DNA of 63,594 bases, from assembly GCA_017744605.1 (NCBI GenBank), contig JAGIAZ010000002.1, forward strand, positions 31,779 to 95,372, in the 5' to 3' direction. The stretch comes from Sphingobium sp. Its GTDB lineage: Bacteria > Pseudomonadota > Alphaproteobacteria > Sphingomonadales > Sphingomonadaceae. Numbering within the stretch: the stretch's first letter is position 1; every line of letters begins with the position of its first letter. Below the pieces are notes generated by a model that made no database searches, was not told the origin of the DNA, and worked only from the letters and a program-made list of their open reading frames with translations. Shown here piece after piece: positions 16,969-25,640 of the stretch. A program made the position numbers and the translations under genes.

Positions 16969-18965
16969 CGAAGGTCCGGCGGTGTCGCCTCAGCCTTGAG
17001 CGCGGCGATCACCTCGTCGAGCGTCACTACCTTCTGATGCTCGTCGCTGCCGAGGCGCCGCAGCGCGACCGTGCCTTCGTCCGCCTCGCGGCGGCCGACG
17101 ACCAGCAGGTTCGGCACCTTGGCGAGGCTGTGCTCGCGCACCTTGTAGTTGATCTTCTCGTTGCGCAGGTCCGTGTCGGCGCGGATGCCCGCAGCGCCCA
17201 GCTTCGCGACAACATCTTTCGCATAATCGTCGGCATCGGAGACGATCGTCGCCACGACGGCCTGGGTCGGCGCGAGCCACACCGGCAGCTTGCCGGCGAA
17301 ATGCTCGATCAGGATGCCGATGAAGCGCTCATAGCTGCCGAAGATGGCGCGGTGGAGCATGACCGGGCGGTGGCGGGCGCCATCCTCGCCGACATAGCTC
17401 GCGTCGAGCCGCTCGGGCAGCACGCGGTCGGACTGGATCGTGCCGACCTGCCAGGTGCGGCCGATCGCGTCGGTCAGGTGCCATTCGAGCTTGGGCGCAT
17501 AGAAGGCGCCTTCGCCGGGCAGTTCCTCCCAGCCATATTCCTCCGTGGCCAGGCCGGCGCGGGCCACGGCGTCGCGCAGCTCGGCCTCGGCCTTGTCCCA
17601 CATCTCCTCGGTGCCGAAGCGCTTCTCGGGCCGCAACGCCAGCTTGATCGAATAAGTGAAGCCGAAGTCCTTGTAGATGCGGTCGGCAAGCGCGCAGAAG
17701 GCCTGCACCTCGTCGACGATCTGATCCTCGCGGCAGAAGATATGCGCATCGTCCTGCGTGAACTGGCGCACCCGCATCAGCCCGTGCAACGCGCCATGCG
17801 GCTCATTGCGGTGGCAGCAGCCATTTTCGTAGAGGCGCAGCGGCAGGTCGCGATAGCTCTTGATGCCCTGGCGGAAGATCAGGACATGCGCCGGGCAGTT
17901 CATCGGCTTCAGCGCCATCCACTCGGCCTTGTCCGAGATGATCGGGCCCTCGTCCTCGACATTGGGCACCTCGTCGGGGATGACGAACATGTTCTCGCGA
18001 TACTTGCCCCAGTGGCCGCTCTGCTCCCACTGGCGCGCGTCCATCACCTGCGGCGTCTTCACTTCCTGATAGCCCGCGGCGTCGATCGCGCGGCGCATAT
18101 AGGCTTCCAGCGCCCGCCAGATGACGAAGCCATTCGGATGCCAGAAGACCGAGCCGTGCGCTTCCTGCTGGAGATGGAACAGGTCCATGTCCTGGCCGAG
18201 GCGGCGATGGTCGCGCTTGGCGGCCTCCTCGAGGCGCAGCAGATGCGCTTCGAGCTGCTTCTTGTTGAGCCAGCCCGTGCCGTAGATGCGCGAGAGCTGG
18301 GCATTGCGCTGGTCGCCGCGCCAATAAGCGCCGGAGACGCGCATCAGCTTGAATGCCTGCGGATCGAGCTTGCCCGTCGAGGCGAGATGCGGCCCGCGGC
18401 ACATGTCGAGCCAGTCTCCACCCGACCAATAGACCGTCAGCTCCTCATGCTCGGGCAGTTCCTGCGCCCACTCGGCCTTGAAGCTTTCGCCCTGCTCGGA
18501 CCAGCGCTTGATCAGGTCGGCGCGCGACCAGACCTCTCGCTTCAGCGGCTTGTCGGCGGCGATGATCTCGCGCATCTTCGCTTCGATGGCCGGCAGATCC
18601 TCTTCCGTGAAGGGGCCGCGATCGGCGGAGGGCGCGAAGTCATAGTAGAAGCCGTCGTCCGTGGACGGGCCGAAAGTGATCTGCGTGCCGGGGAAGAGCG
18701 CCTGCACGGCCTCGGCCAGCACATGCGCGAAGTCGTGGCGCGCCAGCTCCAGCGCGTCCGCCTCGTCCTTCGCCGTGACCAGGGCCAGCTGCGCATCGGC
18801 CTCCAGCGGACGCATGATGTCGCGCAGTTCGCCGTCGACCTTCGCGGCGATGGCGGCCTTGGCGAGGCCCGGGCCGATGGCGGCGGCGATCTCGGCCGGG
18901 GTGGTGCCGCGCGCCACATCGCGTTGCGAGCCATCCGGGAGCGTAATCTTGAGCATGTCCGTCAT
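16965..18965 (-). CDS. thrS: threonyl-tRNA synthetase
   Basis: A 666-residue class II synthetase. The N-terminal TGS domain (about 1-65) starts [20 protein letters not shown]. The editing/SAD domain follows with [17 protein letters not shown]. The catalytic core contains [20 protein letters not shown] (zinc Cys), [15 protein letters not shown] and the motif-3 region [19 protein letters not shown]. The C-terminal anticodon-binding domain spans about 560-660. The start at ATG 18965 fits the family; the open frame runs to 19094 through the leader region. Upstream lies a threonine-rich leader peptide with an attenuator-like structure, the likely control of this gene. Confidence 0.98.
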   Translation of the reverse strand: MTDMLKITLPDGSQRDVARGTTPAEIAAAIGPGLAKAAIAAKVDGELRDIMRPLEADAQLALVTAKDEADALELARHDFAHVLAEAVQALFPGTQITFGPSTDDGFYYDFAPSADRGPFTEEDLPAIEAKMREIIAADKPLKREVWSRADLIKRWSEQGESFKAEWAQELPEHEELTVYWSGGDWLDMCRGPHLASTGKLDPQAFKLMRVSGAYWRGDQRNAQLSRIYGTGWLNKKQLEAHLLRLEEAAKRDHRRLGQDMDLFHLQQEAHGSVFWHPNGFVIWRALEAYMRRAIDAAGYQEVKTPQVMDARQWEQSGHWGKYRENMFVIPDEVPNVEDEGPIISDKAEWMALKPMNCPAHVLIFRQGIKSYRDLPLRLYENGCCHRNEPHGALHGLMRVRQFTQDDAHIFCREDQIVDEVQAFCALADRIYKDFGFTYSIKLALRPEKRFGTEEMWDKAEAELRDAVARAGLATEEYGWEELPGEGAFYAPKLEWHLTDAIGRTWQVGTIQSDRVLPERLDASYVGEDGARHRPVMLHRAIFGSYERFIGILIEHFAGKLPVWLAPTQAVVATIVSDADDYAKDVVAKLGAAGIRADTDLRNEKINYKVREHSLAKVPNLLVVGRREADEGTVALRRLGSDEHQKVVTLDEVIAALKAEATPPDLR

Positions 18966-19022
18966 CGGTTCATCCGTTTCCGTCTTGAGCGCATCCGCGC
19001 TCGGGCAGTTCCGCGGCCGCTT

Positions 19023-19040
19023 CGCGCTTAGGCAAGCGCG
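19023..19040 (-). other. stem-loop in the thrS 5' leader
   Basis: A perfect 7-bp stem CGCGCTT/AAGCGCG with a 4-nt loop lies between the attenuator hairpin and the thrS start. Its role is unknown. Confidence 0.5.
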
Positions 19041-19047
19041 GCCGAAT

Positions 19048-19154
19048 TGAAAAGAGGCAGCAGGACGGATGGGCTCGCCTTCGATGAGGCCCATCCGTTT
19101 CCGGCAGGCCTCGGGCGAGAGCGCGTCAGCCGATGGCGCGCATGCCGAGGGCCC
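19048..19154 (-). promoter_or_regulatory. thrS attenuator (four pairing segments)
   Basis: On the minus strand, segment 1 (CCTCGG inside 19144-19154, in the leader peptide just after its Thr codons) can pair with segment 2 (CCGAGG inside 19107-19116). Segment 2 can instead use GAGGCC (19107-19112) to pair with GGCCTC of segment 3 (19086-19091). Segments 3 and 4 form a perfect 10-bp stem, ACGGATGGGC (19089-19098) with GCCCATCCGT (19065-19074). TCTTTTC follows about 11 nt later at 19048-19054. This is the layout of ribosome-mediated attenuation. The T run is short and not adjacent, so termination strength is uncertain. Confidence 0.65.
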
Positions 19155-19206
19155 CCGGAGTGGTCTCCGTGGCGGTCGTCGTCGGAATGGCGAACGGCTT
19201 CAGCAT
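19126..19206 (-). CDS. threonine-rich leader peptide of thrS
   Basis: A 26-codon open frame: [18 protein letters not shown], then ALGMRAIG and a TGA stop. Six of eight consecutive residues (TTTATETT) are threonine. It ends 160 nt before thrS. Its promoter has a -10 box ending 7 nt before the ATG, so it is probably translated from a leaderless message. The Thr run lies just upstream of segment 1 of the hairpin set, so a ribosome stalled there for lack of charged tRNA-Thr would cover segment 1. This is the hallmark of an amino-acid attenuator and fits control of the enzyme that charges tRNA-Thr. Confidence 0.72.
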   Translation of the reverse strand: MLKPFAIPTTTATETTPGALGMRAIG

Positions 19207-19213
19207 GAGCGGC

Positions 19214-19242
19214 GATATAGGGCGAAGAGGTTGCGACGTCAC
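19214..19242 (-). promoter_or_regulatory. promoter of the thrS leader/operon
   Basis: On the minus strand: GTGACG, 17-nt spacer, TATATC, then 7 nt to the leader-peptide ATG. It leaves no room for a Shine-Dalgarno. Confidence 0.55.
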
Positions 19243-19343
19243 TATGCTCGATCAGCCGGCCGTCTTCGAAAAGGCTGTGCGCGGTTTCCTCTTCCCGGCC
19301 TGCCGAAGCGCTGATCGTCCCAAAATATGCCGCGCGGTTCCGC

Positions 19344-19372
19344 TTGACGGATGCTGCGCGGCATTGTCTCTA
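19344..19372 (+). promoter_or_regulatory. possible promoter of the DUF898 operon
   Basis: TTGACG, 17-nt spacer, TCTCTA. The -35 box is good and the -10 poor. It lies about 45 nt before the ATG of the DUF898 gene, which has its own purine-rich ribosome site. Confidence 0.35.
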
Positions 19373-19417
19373 CGGCGCGGGACGAAAACATGAATTGTTC
19401 TGGGGGGAACAGAGGAC

Positions 19418-20503
19418 ATGGACGACGCGCAGGAGCGTGCTTTCGGCTTTTCCGGCAACTGGCGCGAATATGCGCCGATCGCTTTCACCAATCTGCTGCT
19501 GATGATCGTGACGCTCGGCATCTATCGCTTCTGGGCGGTCACGCGCACGCGCCAGTATCTGTGGAGCCGTTCGCGCTTCATCGACGCGCAACTCGAATGG
19601 ACCGGAACGGGCAAGGAACTGCTCATCGGCTTCGTGCTCGTCGCCATCCTGTTCGGCATTCCCTTCCTCGTCCTGCAATTCGGTGTGCAGGCGCTGGCCC
19701 TGCAGGGTCATGCCGGTGCGGCGCTGCTGGTCAGCTTTGCCGCCAGCATGTTGATCCTCTACCTCACCGGCCTCGCGCGTTACCGGGCGCTGCGCTATCG
19801 CCTGAGCCGCACTTACTGGCATGGTATTCGCGGCGGCAGCGACGATAGCGGCTGGAGCTATGGCTGGTCCTATATCTGGAAGAATGCGGTCGGTAGCCTG
19901 GCGTTGGGTCTCATGATCCCATGGTCCATGATGTCGCTTTGGGACGAGCGCTGGAACAAGCTCAGCTTCGGGCCTTTCCCCTTCCAGGCGGCCGGCGATC
20001 ATAACGCTACCTTCAAGCGCTTCCTGTTGTTCTATCTGCTGCCCATTCTGGCGATCGTCTTCGTCTTCATTGCGGGCGGTGTCTTCCTGTCCGGCGCGTC
20101 TAAGCATGAGAAGCCCCAGATGGGTCCGGAACTTGCCATCGGAGTTTTCATTCTCGGCTTCCTGATTGTCATCGGCATCTACATCATACTGGGGCTCGTT
20201 GCCCTGGCTTATTATGCCAAATTCTTCCGCGAGGCGGTCAAGGGCTTGTCGCTGTCCGACCTCAACTTCCATTTCGATGCACGGACCAAGGACTGGTTCC
20301 TCCTCTTGCTGGGCGACGCCGTCCTGGTGATCTGCACCCTGGGCATCGGGTCGATCTTCCTGGGCTATCGCCACTGGAAGTTCCTCGTGACCTATATGAA
20401 CGCATCTGGCGAGATCGATCTCGAGGCGCTGACCCAGTCGACGACGCGCGAACCGAAGCAGGGCGAGGGCCTGCTCGACGCGCTGGACATCGGCGCCTTC
20501 TGA
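19418..20503 (+). CDS. DUF898 family membrane protein (YjgN-like)
   Basis: A 361-residue polytopic inner-membrane protein with about seven hydrophobic segments and the two-fold repeat typical of DUF898. VTLGIYRFWAVTRTRQYLW near the start recurs as ICTLGIGSIFLGYRHWKF near the end. The function of the family is unknown. It is the first gene of a four-gene run in which the next encodes an M48 peptidase 10 nt downstream. This pairing suggests a joint envelope role, but nothing in the sequence proves it. The start has a G-rich ribosome site just before ATG. Confidence 0.88.
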   Translation: MDDAQERAFGFSGNWREYAPIAFTNLLLMIVTLGIYRFWAVTRTRQYLWSRSRFIDAQLEWTGTGKELLIGFVLVAILFGIPFLVLQFGVQALALQGHAGAALLVSFAASMLILYLTGLARYRALRYRLSRTYWHGIRGGSDDSGWSYGWSYIWKNAVGSLALGLMIPWSMMSLWDERWNKLSFGPFPFQAAGDHNATFKRFLLFYLLPILAIVFVFIAGGVFLSGASKHEKPQMGPELAIGVFILGFLIVIGIYIILGLVALAYYAKFFREAVKGLSLSDLNFHFDARTKDWFLLLLGDAVLVICTLGIGSIFLGYRHWKFLVTYMNASGEIDLEALTQSTTREPKQGEGLLDALDIGAF

Positions 20504-20513
20504 CCGGGCGCCG

Positions 20514-21605
20514 ATGATGGACAGCACCGGCCCCGACGACGCCATCTGGCATTATGACGGCATCAACGCGATGAAACACCATCCCACCGTCGAGTGGGAC
20601 GAGCATGGCGTCTATCTGGACTGGATGACCGGCCATAGCGGCCCGCATCACTGGCGCCTGCTCGAGCCGATGAACGCCGGGACCGGCAAGGCCCTGTTCG
20701 GCCTCAGCGGCAAGCCGGGCTGGCGGCTCGGCTTCGACCGGCCGCTGCCGTCCGGCTTCACCATCCATCTGAAGGCGCCCAGCCGCTATGGCGGGCTGAT
20801 CGACCGGTTCGGGCTCTGGCCTTCCGTCGGGCTCTTCGTCTGCCTGGCAGCGGCGGTGATCGGCCTGGTCGTCAGCGCGCCGGCCTGGATCGCGCCTTAT
20901 GTCCCGCGCAGCTGGGAAAATGCGATGGGCGACGCCATGGTCGGCGATCTCGGCGGCCGGATCTGCGAGACGCCGGCGAGCCGGGCGGCGCTGGACAAGC
21001 TGTCGCGAGAGCTGGCGCAGGGGACCGAGCTACGCCAGGTCGCCATCGTCAACGTGCCGGTGGTGAATGCCATCACCCTGCCGGGCGGCCGTATCCTCAT
21101 CTTCGACAAGCTGATCGCCCAGGCCAGGTCGCCCGACGAGCTGGCCGGCGTGCTTGGGCACGAGATCGGCCATGTCCGGCATCGCGACACCATGACTGCC
21201 TTGGTGCGCCAGCTCGGGCTGAGCGTCGTCCTTGGCGGCATCAACGGCGATGTCGGCAATGCGCTGAACGGCGTGCTCGCGATGAGCTACAGCCGCGATG
21301 CCGAGCGCGCCGCCGATGATTTCTCGATCGATGCGATGCGCAAGGCCGACATCTCGCCCGATGCCACCGCCAAATTCTTCGATGGTCTGAGCAAATCGTC
21401 CGGCGGCGAGAAGGTCGAGCGCTCGGTCGGCTGGATGGCCTCGCACCCGGTCTCGGCCGACCGCGAAGCGGCTTTCGCCAAGTCGGCCGTCAAGGGACAT
21501 CGTTATGAAGCAGCACTCGACGCCGCGGAATGGGCGGCGCTGCGCAACGCCTGTCGCGACGATCCGAACATCCGCAAGGACAAGGACTACCGATTCAGAT
21601 TCTGA
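20514..21605 (+). CDS. M48 family metalloprotease
   Basis: A 363-residue zinc protease. An N-terminal domain (about 1-95, beta-rich with DGINAMKHHPTVEWDE) is followed by a membrane segment (about residues 100-125). The peptidase domain carries HEIGHVRHRD (zinc His, catalytic Glu) and the third-ligand helix SRDAERAADDF. M48 proteases such as HtpX or BepA degrade membrane or periplasmic proteins. The extra N-terminal domain is as expected for M48 proteins paired with DUF898. It lies 10 nt after the DUF898 gene, in the same operon. The target is unknown. Confidence 0.9.
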   Translation: MMDSTGPDDAIWHYDGINAMKHHPTVEWDEHGVYLDWMTGHSGPHHWRLLEPMNAGTGKALFGLSGKPGWRLGFDRPLPSGFTIHLKAPSRYGGLIDRFGLWPSVGLFVCLAAAVIGLVVSAPAWIAPYVPRSWENAMGDAMVGDLGGRICETPASRAALDKLSRELAQGTELRQVAIVNVPVVNAITLPGGRILIFDKLIAQARSPDELAGVLGHEIGHVRHRDTMTALVRQLGLSVVLGGINGDVGNALNGVLAMSYSRDAERAADDFSIDAMRKADISPDATAKFFDGLSKSSGGEKVERSVGWMASHPVSADREAAFAKSAVKGHRYEAALDAAEWAALRNACRDDPNIRKDKDYRFRF

Positions 21606-21650
21606 GTCGCCGCTTTTGACGACCGGCTCCGATTGGGTCAGGGAAAGCGC

Positions 21651-22397
21651 ATGAGCAACACACCGAGCTTCCTCGACCGCGCCGACGGCCCGCGTCTCGC
21701 CTATCGCTTCGTCGACGGCGCCGGCCCGGTGATCGTCTTCCTGCCCGGCTACATGTCCGACATGCTGGGCGGCAAGGCGCAGGCGCTGGCCGACTGGGCG
21801 GCGGTGGCGGGCCGCGCGATGCTGCGGCTCGATTATGCCGGCAATGGCGAGAGCGAGGGCGCGTTCGAGGCCGGCACGCTCGCCAGCTGGCGCGACGATG
21901 CGCTGGCCGTGATCGAGGCCGTCGCCCCCGGCCGTCCGATCCTGCTGGTGGGGTCGTCCATGGGCGGCTGGATCGGGCTGCTGCTCGGGGAGGCGCTTGG
22001 CGGCCGGCTGGTCGGCCTTGTGGGCCTCGCGGCGGCGCCGGACTTCACGGAATGGGGGTTCAGCGATGCGCAGCGCGCGATCCTGCGCCGCGACGGGCGG
22101 CTGGTCGAACCGACCGACTATGGCGATCAGCCCTATGTAACCACGCTGGCCTTCTGGGACTCGGGACAGTCCCTGTGCCTGCTGACGCGCGCCATCGCGA
22201 TCGACGCGCCGGTGCGCCTGTTGCAGGGCCAGGCCGATCCCGATGTGCCGTGGCAGACCGCGCTGCGGATCGCCGAGCGGGTCCGTTCAGCCGATGTGCA
22301 GGCTATCCTTGTCAAGGACGGCGACCATCGCCTCTCGCGCCCGCAGGACATTGCTCTGCTGATCGCGACCGTCGCGTCTCTCACGGAGACCCAATGA
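21651..22397 (+). CDS. alpha/beta hydrolase
   Basis: A 248-residue alpha/beta-hydrolase fold protein. The oxyanion-side motif VIVFLPGYMSDM comes first, followed by the nucleophile elbow GSSMGGWIG (Ser near residue 103). An acid is likely in QGQADPDVPW, and the catalytic His is in DGDHRLSRP near the end. It resembles small esterases or palmitoyl-thioesterase-like (ABHD10/YqiA-type) enzymes; the substrate is unknown. ATG 21651 is preceded by AGGGA; the frame can begin at a TTG 18 nt upstream. The stop overlaps the next gene as ATGA. Confidence 0.85.
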   Translation: MSNTPSFLDRADGPRLAYRFVDGAGPVIVFLPGYMSDMLGGKAQALADWAAVAGRAMLRLDYAGNGESEGAFEAGTLASWRDDALAVIEAVAPGRPILLVGSSMGGWIGLLLGEALGGRLVGLVGLAAAPDFTEWGFSDAQRAILRRDGRLVEPTDYGDQPYVTTLAFWDSGQSLCLLTRAIAIDAPVRLLQGQADPDVPWQTALRIAERVRSADVQAILVKDGDHRLSRPQDIALLIATVASLTETQ

Positions 22398-23278
22398 TGC
22401 TGTTTCTCGCCGCTCTTGCCGCCGCCACCGCCGGGCAGAGCCCCTATACGCCCGAGCTCGAGGCGCTGATGCGTCATCGCGACGAGAAGCGCGCCGCCGA
22501 GACGCGGAACCGCATTGCCAATGAGCAGCAGGGCAGCGGCCTGGCGTCGGTCATGCCGCCCGCGATCGCCGAGCGTCTCTCGACCTGCCTGACCAGCGCC
22601 GATCTCAAGCCCGAGACGGGGCTTGCCGACGCGGCCAAATGGGCGAGCGAAGGCGGCGGCGCCTATGCCGCGCATTGCAAGGGCTATTCCCTCGGCAAGG
22701 CCGGCAGGTTCGCGGACGCTGCCGCGGCCTTCGAGAGCGGAGCGGTCCTGCCCAATACGGACGCAGCGACGCAGGCGCGGCTCTGGTCCCAGGCGGGCAA
22801 TGCGGCTCTGGCCGGCGGGGATGCTGCCCGGGCGCTCGCCGATCTCAACCATGCGCTCGACAAGCCGCTGCCGGCATCGCTGTCGACCGGCGAAATCCAT
22901 CTCGACCGCGCTCGCGCCCGAGTCGTCAACGGCGATCTCAAGGGCGCGCGTTCGGACATCGACCAGACGCTCGTCATGGCGCCGCAGGACCCGCTTGCCT
23001 GGCTGCTTTCGGCAACCCTGGCGCGCCGCATGGACGATCTGCCGATGGCCCGCGCCCATATCGAGCAGGCCGCCAGGCTCTCGCGCAACGATGCCGACAT
23101 CGCGCTGGAACAGGGCGTCATCTATGCGCTGTCGGGCGATCGCGATCCGGCCGCCAAGGCCGCCTTCCAGCGCGCGCAGGACGTCGCGCCCAAGGGCAGC
23201 GCGGTTGCCGGCAAGGCGACGACCTATCTCGCCCAGCTGGCGCAGGCGGCGCCGGCGCCCGCACCGACACCGAAATGA
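22394..23278 (+). CDS. tetratricopeptide-repeat protein, probably exported
   Basis: A 294-residue protein whose first 17 residues (MMLFLAALAAATAGQSP) look like a short signal peptide. Ala-rich helical pairs follow, typical of TPR units, at about residues 95-125, 130-165 and 170-260, ending in an Ala/Pro tail. TPR domains mediate protein contacts. Translation is coupled to the upstream hydrolase by an ATGA overlap. It is the last gene of the DUF898-M48-hydrolase-TPR operon. A hairpin follows at 23289-23315. No specific function can be given. Confidence 0.8.
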   Translation: MMLFLAALAAATAGQSPYTPELEALMRHRDEKRAAETRNRIANEQQGSGLASVMPPAIAERLSTCLTSADLKPETGLADAAKWASEGGGAYAAHCKGYSLGKAGRFADAAAAFESGAVLPNTDAATQARLWSQAGNAALAGGDAARALADLNHALDKPLPASLSTGEIHLDRARARVVNGDLKGARSDIDQTLVMAPQDPLAWLLSATLARRMDDLPMARAHIEQAARLSRNDADIALEQGVIYALSGDRDPAAKAAFQRAQDVAPKGSAVAGKATTYLAQLAQAAPAPAPTPK

Positions 23279-23288
23279 GACAGGCCTG

Positions 23289-23315
23289 TTTCCTCTCCCC
23301 TAAAGGGTGAGGAAA
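23289..23315. repeat. intergenic stem-loop
   Basis: TTTCCTCTCCC pairs with GGGTGAGGAAA with one mismatch around a 5-nt loop, 11 nt after the TPR gene. It has no T tract. It may slow transcription between the TPR and glyoxalase genes. Confidence 0.5.
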
Positions 23316-23396
23316 CTGGTCGCTCACCCTTTCGCTGGCAGGCATGAGCCTCTATCTGGGCGTCGAACCCGTTTCGGCCCGAGGGAGCGTTCCGCC

Positions 23397-23831
23397 ATGC
23401 CCAAATATCTCCACACGATGATCCGCGTGACGGACATCGACAAGACGACCGCCTTCTTCGAGCTGCTCGGCCTCAAGGAAGTGCGCCGCTTCGACAATGA
23501 GAAGGGTCGCTTCACGCTGGTCTTCATGGCCGCGCCGGGCGACGAGGATGCGCAGGTCGAGCTGACCTACAACTGGCCGCCGGAGGATGGCCGCGCCGGC
23601 GAGCATTATACGGGCGGCCGCAATTTCGGCCATCTCGCCTATCGCGTCGAGAATATCTACGAGACCTGCCAGCGCCTGATGGACGCCGGCGTCACGATCA
23701 ACCGTCCGCCCCGCGACGGCCACATGGCGTTCATCCGCACGCCGGACAATATCTCGATCGAGCTGCTGCAGGACGGCCATCTCGAGCCCGCCGAGCCCTG
23801 GGCCTCCATGCCGAACACGGGCGAGTGGTAA
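23397..23831 (+). CDS. gloA: lactoylglutathione lyase (glyoxalase I)
   Basis: A 144-residue VOC-fold metalloenzyme starting [20 protein letters not shown]. The metal ligands expected for GloA are present: His6 (LHTMIRV), Glu in VELTYNW, His in FGHLAYRV and Glu in SIELLQ. It isomerises the hemithioacetal of methylglyoxal and glutathione to S-lactoylglutathione. GAGGGAG lies about 9 nt upstream of the chosen ATG. It is followed 1 nt later by the nitronate monooxygenase gene and then gloB, so both glyoxalase steps are in one operon. Confidence 0.92.
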   Translation: MPKYLHTMIRVTDIDKTTAFFELLGLKEVRRFDNEKGRFTLVFMAAPGDEDAQVELTYNWPPEDGRAGEHYTGGRNFGHLAYRVENIYETCQRLMDAGVTINRPPRDGHMAFIRTPDNISIELLQDGHLEPAEPWASMPNTGEW

Positions 23832-23832
23832 G

Positions 23833-24912
23833 ATGACGACGCGCCGTGACGCCTTTGCCCGGCGGATCGGCGTGCGCTTTCCCGTCATCGCCGCGCCCAT
23901 GGCGGGGGCGGCGGGGCCGGAATTGGCGATTGCGGCCTTGAAAGCCGGCGGCCTGGGTTCGCTGCCATGCGCTTTGCTGGCGATCGAGCAGATGCATGCG
24001 CAGGCAGACGAGGTTCGTGGCGCCATCGGCGGGCCGCTGCATCTCAATTTCTTCTGCCACGACATGCCGGACGATGCCGACGAGACGGCGTGGCGTGCGT
24101 TGCTGGCGCCCTATTACAGCGCGCTCGGCGTCGCGCCGCCCGAGGGGCCGGGCGTCATGCGCCTGCCATTCTCCGAGGCGCAATGCGCGGCGGTGGAGGC
24201 GATCCGTCCCGAGATTGTGAGCTTCCATTTCGGCCTGCCCGGACCAGCCTTGCTGGCGCGGGTGAAGGCAGCGGGTGCATGCATTCTCGCCTCGGCAACG
24301 ACGGTCCGTGAGGCGCAATGGCTGGCGGCGCAGGGCATCGACGCCGTCATCGCGCAGGGCGCCGAAGCGGGCGGCCATGCCTCGCATTTCCTCGATGGGG
24401 CGCCCGAGACGCATATGGGCCTGTTCGCGCTCCTGCCGCAGATCGTCGACGCGGTGCCGGTGCCGGTGATCGCGGCGGGCGGCATCGCGGATGCGCGGGG
24501 CGTGGCGGCCGCCTTCATATTGGGCGCCAGCGCCGTGCAGCTTGGCACGGCATTCCTGCATGGCCCCGAAAACAGGATTACGCCCATGCATCGCGCCGCG
24601 CTCTCTGGCCCCGATGCGGCGCACACCCAGTTCACGCGGCTGTTCACCGGGCGACCCGCACGCGGCATCCCGAACCGGCTGATGCGCGATCTCGGCGCGA
24701 TGAACCCCGCCGCGCCGCCTTTCCCCCATGCGAGCATCGCACTCGCCCCGCTCAAGGCGGCGGCCGAGGCACAGGGCGATACGGGCTTCTCGTCGCTCTG
24801 GGCGGGGCAGGCCTCGCTGCTTGCCAGGCCGATGAGCGCGGGCGAACGCATAACCACATTGATGGCGGACACCGATCGGCTTCTCGCCGACGCCGCGAGG
24901 GAGCGTATCTGA
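23833..24912 (+). CDS. nitronate monooxygenase family flavoprotein
   Basis: A 359-residue TIM-barrel FMN enzyme of the nitronate monooxygenase / 2-nitropropane dioxygenase family. PVIAAPMAGAAGPELA is at the N-terminus, AQGAEAGGHASHF (flavin site, candidate catalytic His) follows, then PVIAAGGIADARGVAAAFILGASAVQLG. Such enzymes oxidise alkyl nitronates or act in related flavin reactions. Its place between gloA and gloB, with one base shared with gloB (TGATG), is the only hint to its role here. Confidence 0.9.
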   Translation: MTTRRDAFARRIGVRFPVIAAPMAGAAGPELAIAALKAGGLGSLPCALLAIEQMHAQADEVRGAIGGPLHLNFFCHDMPDDADETAWRALLAPYYSALGVAPPEGPGVMRLPFSEAQCAAVEAIRPEIVSFHFGLPGPALLARVKAAGACILASATTVREAQWLAAQGIDAVIAQGAEAGGHASHFLDGAPETHMGLFALLPQIVDAVPVPVIAAGGIADARGVAAAFILGASAVQLGTAFLHGPENRITPMHRAALSGPDAAHTQFTRLFTGRPARGIPNRLMRDLGAMNPAAPPFPHASIALAPLKAAAEAQGDTGFSSLWAGQASLLARPMSAGERITTLMADTDRLLADAARERI

Positions 24913-25640
24913 TGGCGAAGCTGGATGTCGTGCGCGTGCCGGTGCTGGCCGACAATTATGTCTGGCTGGTCCACGATCCGGAGAGCGGCGAGACGCTGGT
25001 GGTCGATCCGGCGGTGGCGCAGCCGGTGCTGGACGCGGCGGACGCACGCGGCTGGACGATCAGCCAGATCTGGAACACGCACTGGCATGGCGATCATATC
25101 GGCGGCAATGCCGCGATCGTCGCCGCGACCGGCGCGACAGTGACCGCGCCCGCCGCCGAACTCGCCAGGATTCCCGATGTCGACCGGCCGGTGAAGGAGG
25201 GCGATGTCGTCCGTCTCGGCGATCATGCGGCGACCGTCTGGGAGGTTCCGGCGCACACCGCCGGCCATATCGCCTATCATTTCGCCGATGATGGCCTGAT
25301 CTTCGTGGGCGACACTTTATTCGCCATGGGCTGCGGGCGTCTGTTCGAAGGCACGCCCGAGCAGATGTTCCGCAACATGGCGCGGCTCGCCGCATTGCCC
25401 GAGGATACGCTCGCTTATTGCGCGCATGAATATACGCTCTCCAACGGCAAATATGCGATCCGTGCCGAGCCGGACAATGCCGACATCGCCAGGCGTCTCG
25501 CTGCCGTCGAAGCCATGCGTGCGCGCGGCGAGGCGACCGTGCCCACGACGATCGGGCAGGAGCGCGCGACCAATCCCTTCATGCGCGCCGGCACGATCGA
25601 GGAGCTGGCCCGCCGCCGCGCCGAGAAGGACAAAGGCTAG
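24912..25640 (+). CDS. gloB: hydroxyacylglutathione hydrolase (glyoxalase II)
   Basis: A 242-residue metallo-beta-lactamase-fold hydrolase. The binuclear metal motif is THWHGDHIGGN (about residues 56-66), with further ligands in AHTAGHIAY and the bridging Asp in FVGDTLFAMGCGRLFEG, then CAHEYT. It splits S-lactoylglutathione to D-lactate and glutathione, completing the pathway begun by GloA. The start overlaps the stop of the preceding gene by one base. The following YjbR-like gene begins directly after its stop. Confidence 0.95.
   Translation: MAKLDVVRVPVLADNYVWLVHDPESGETLVVDPAVAQPVLDAADARGWTISQIWNTHWHGDHIGGNAAIVAATGATVTAPAAELARIPDVDRPVKEGDVVRLGDHAATVWEVPAHTAGHIAYHFADDGLIFVGDTLFAMGCGRLFEGTPEQMFRNMARLAALPEDTLAYCAHEYTLSNGKYAIRAEPDNADIARRLAAVEAMRARGEATVPTTIGQERATNPFMRAGTIEELARRRAEKDKG

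Noticed and set aside
17037..19031. A 664-codon open frame antisense to thrS
   Set aside because: It mirrors thrS codon by codon in a GC-rich genome, has Arg/Leu-rich shadow composition and no family motif. thrS is certain.
19133..19393. An 86-codon plus-strand frame in the thrS-DUF898 gap
   Set aside because: No ribosome site or motif. It lies antisense to the thrS leader peptide, which explains the sequence better.
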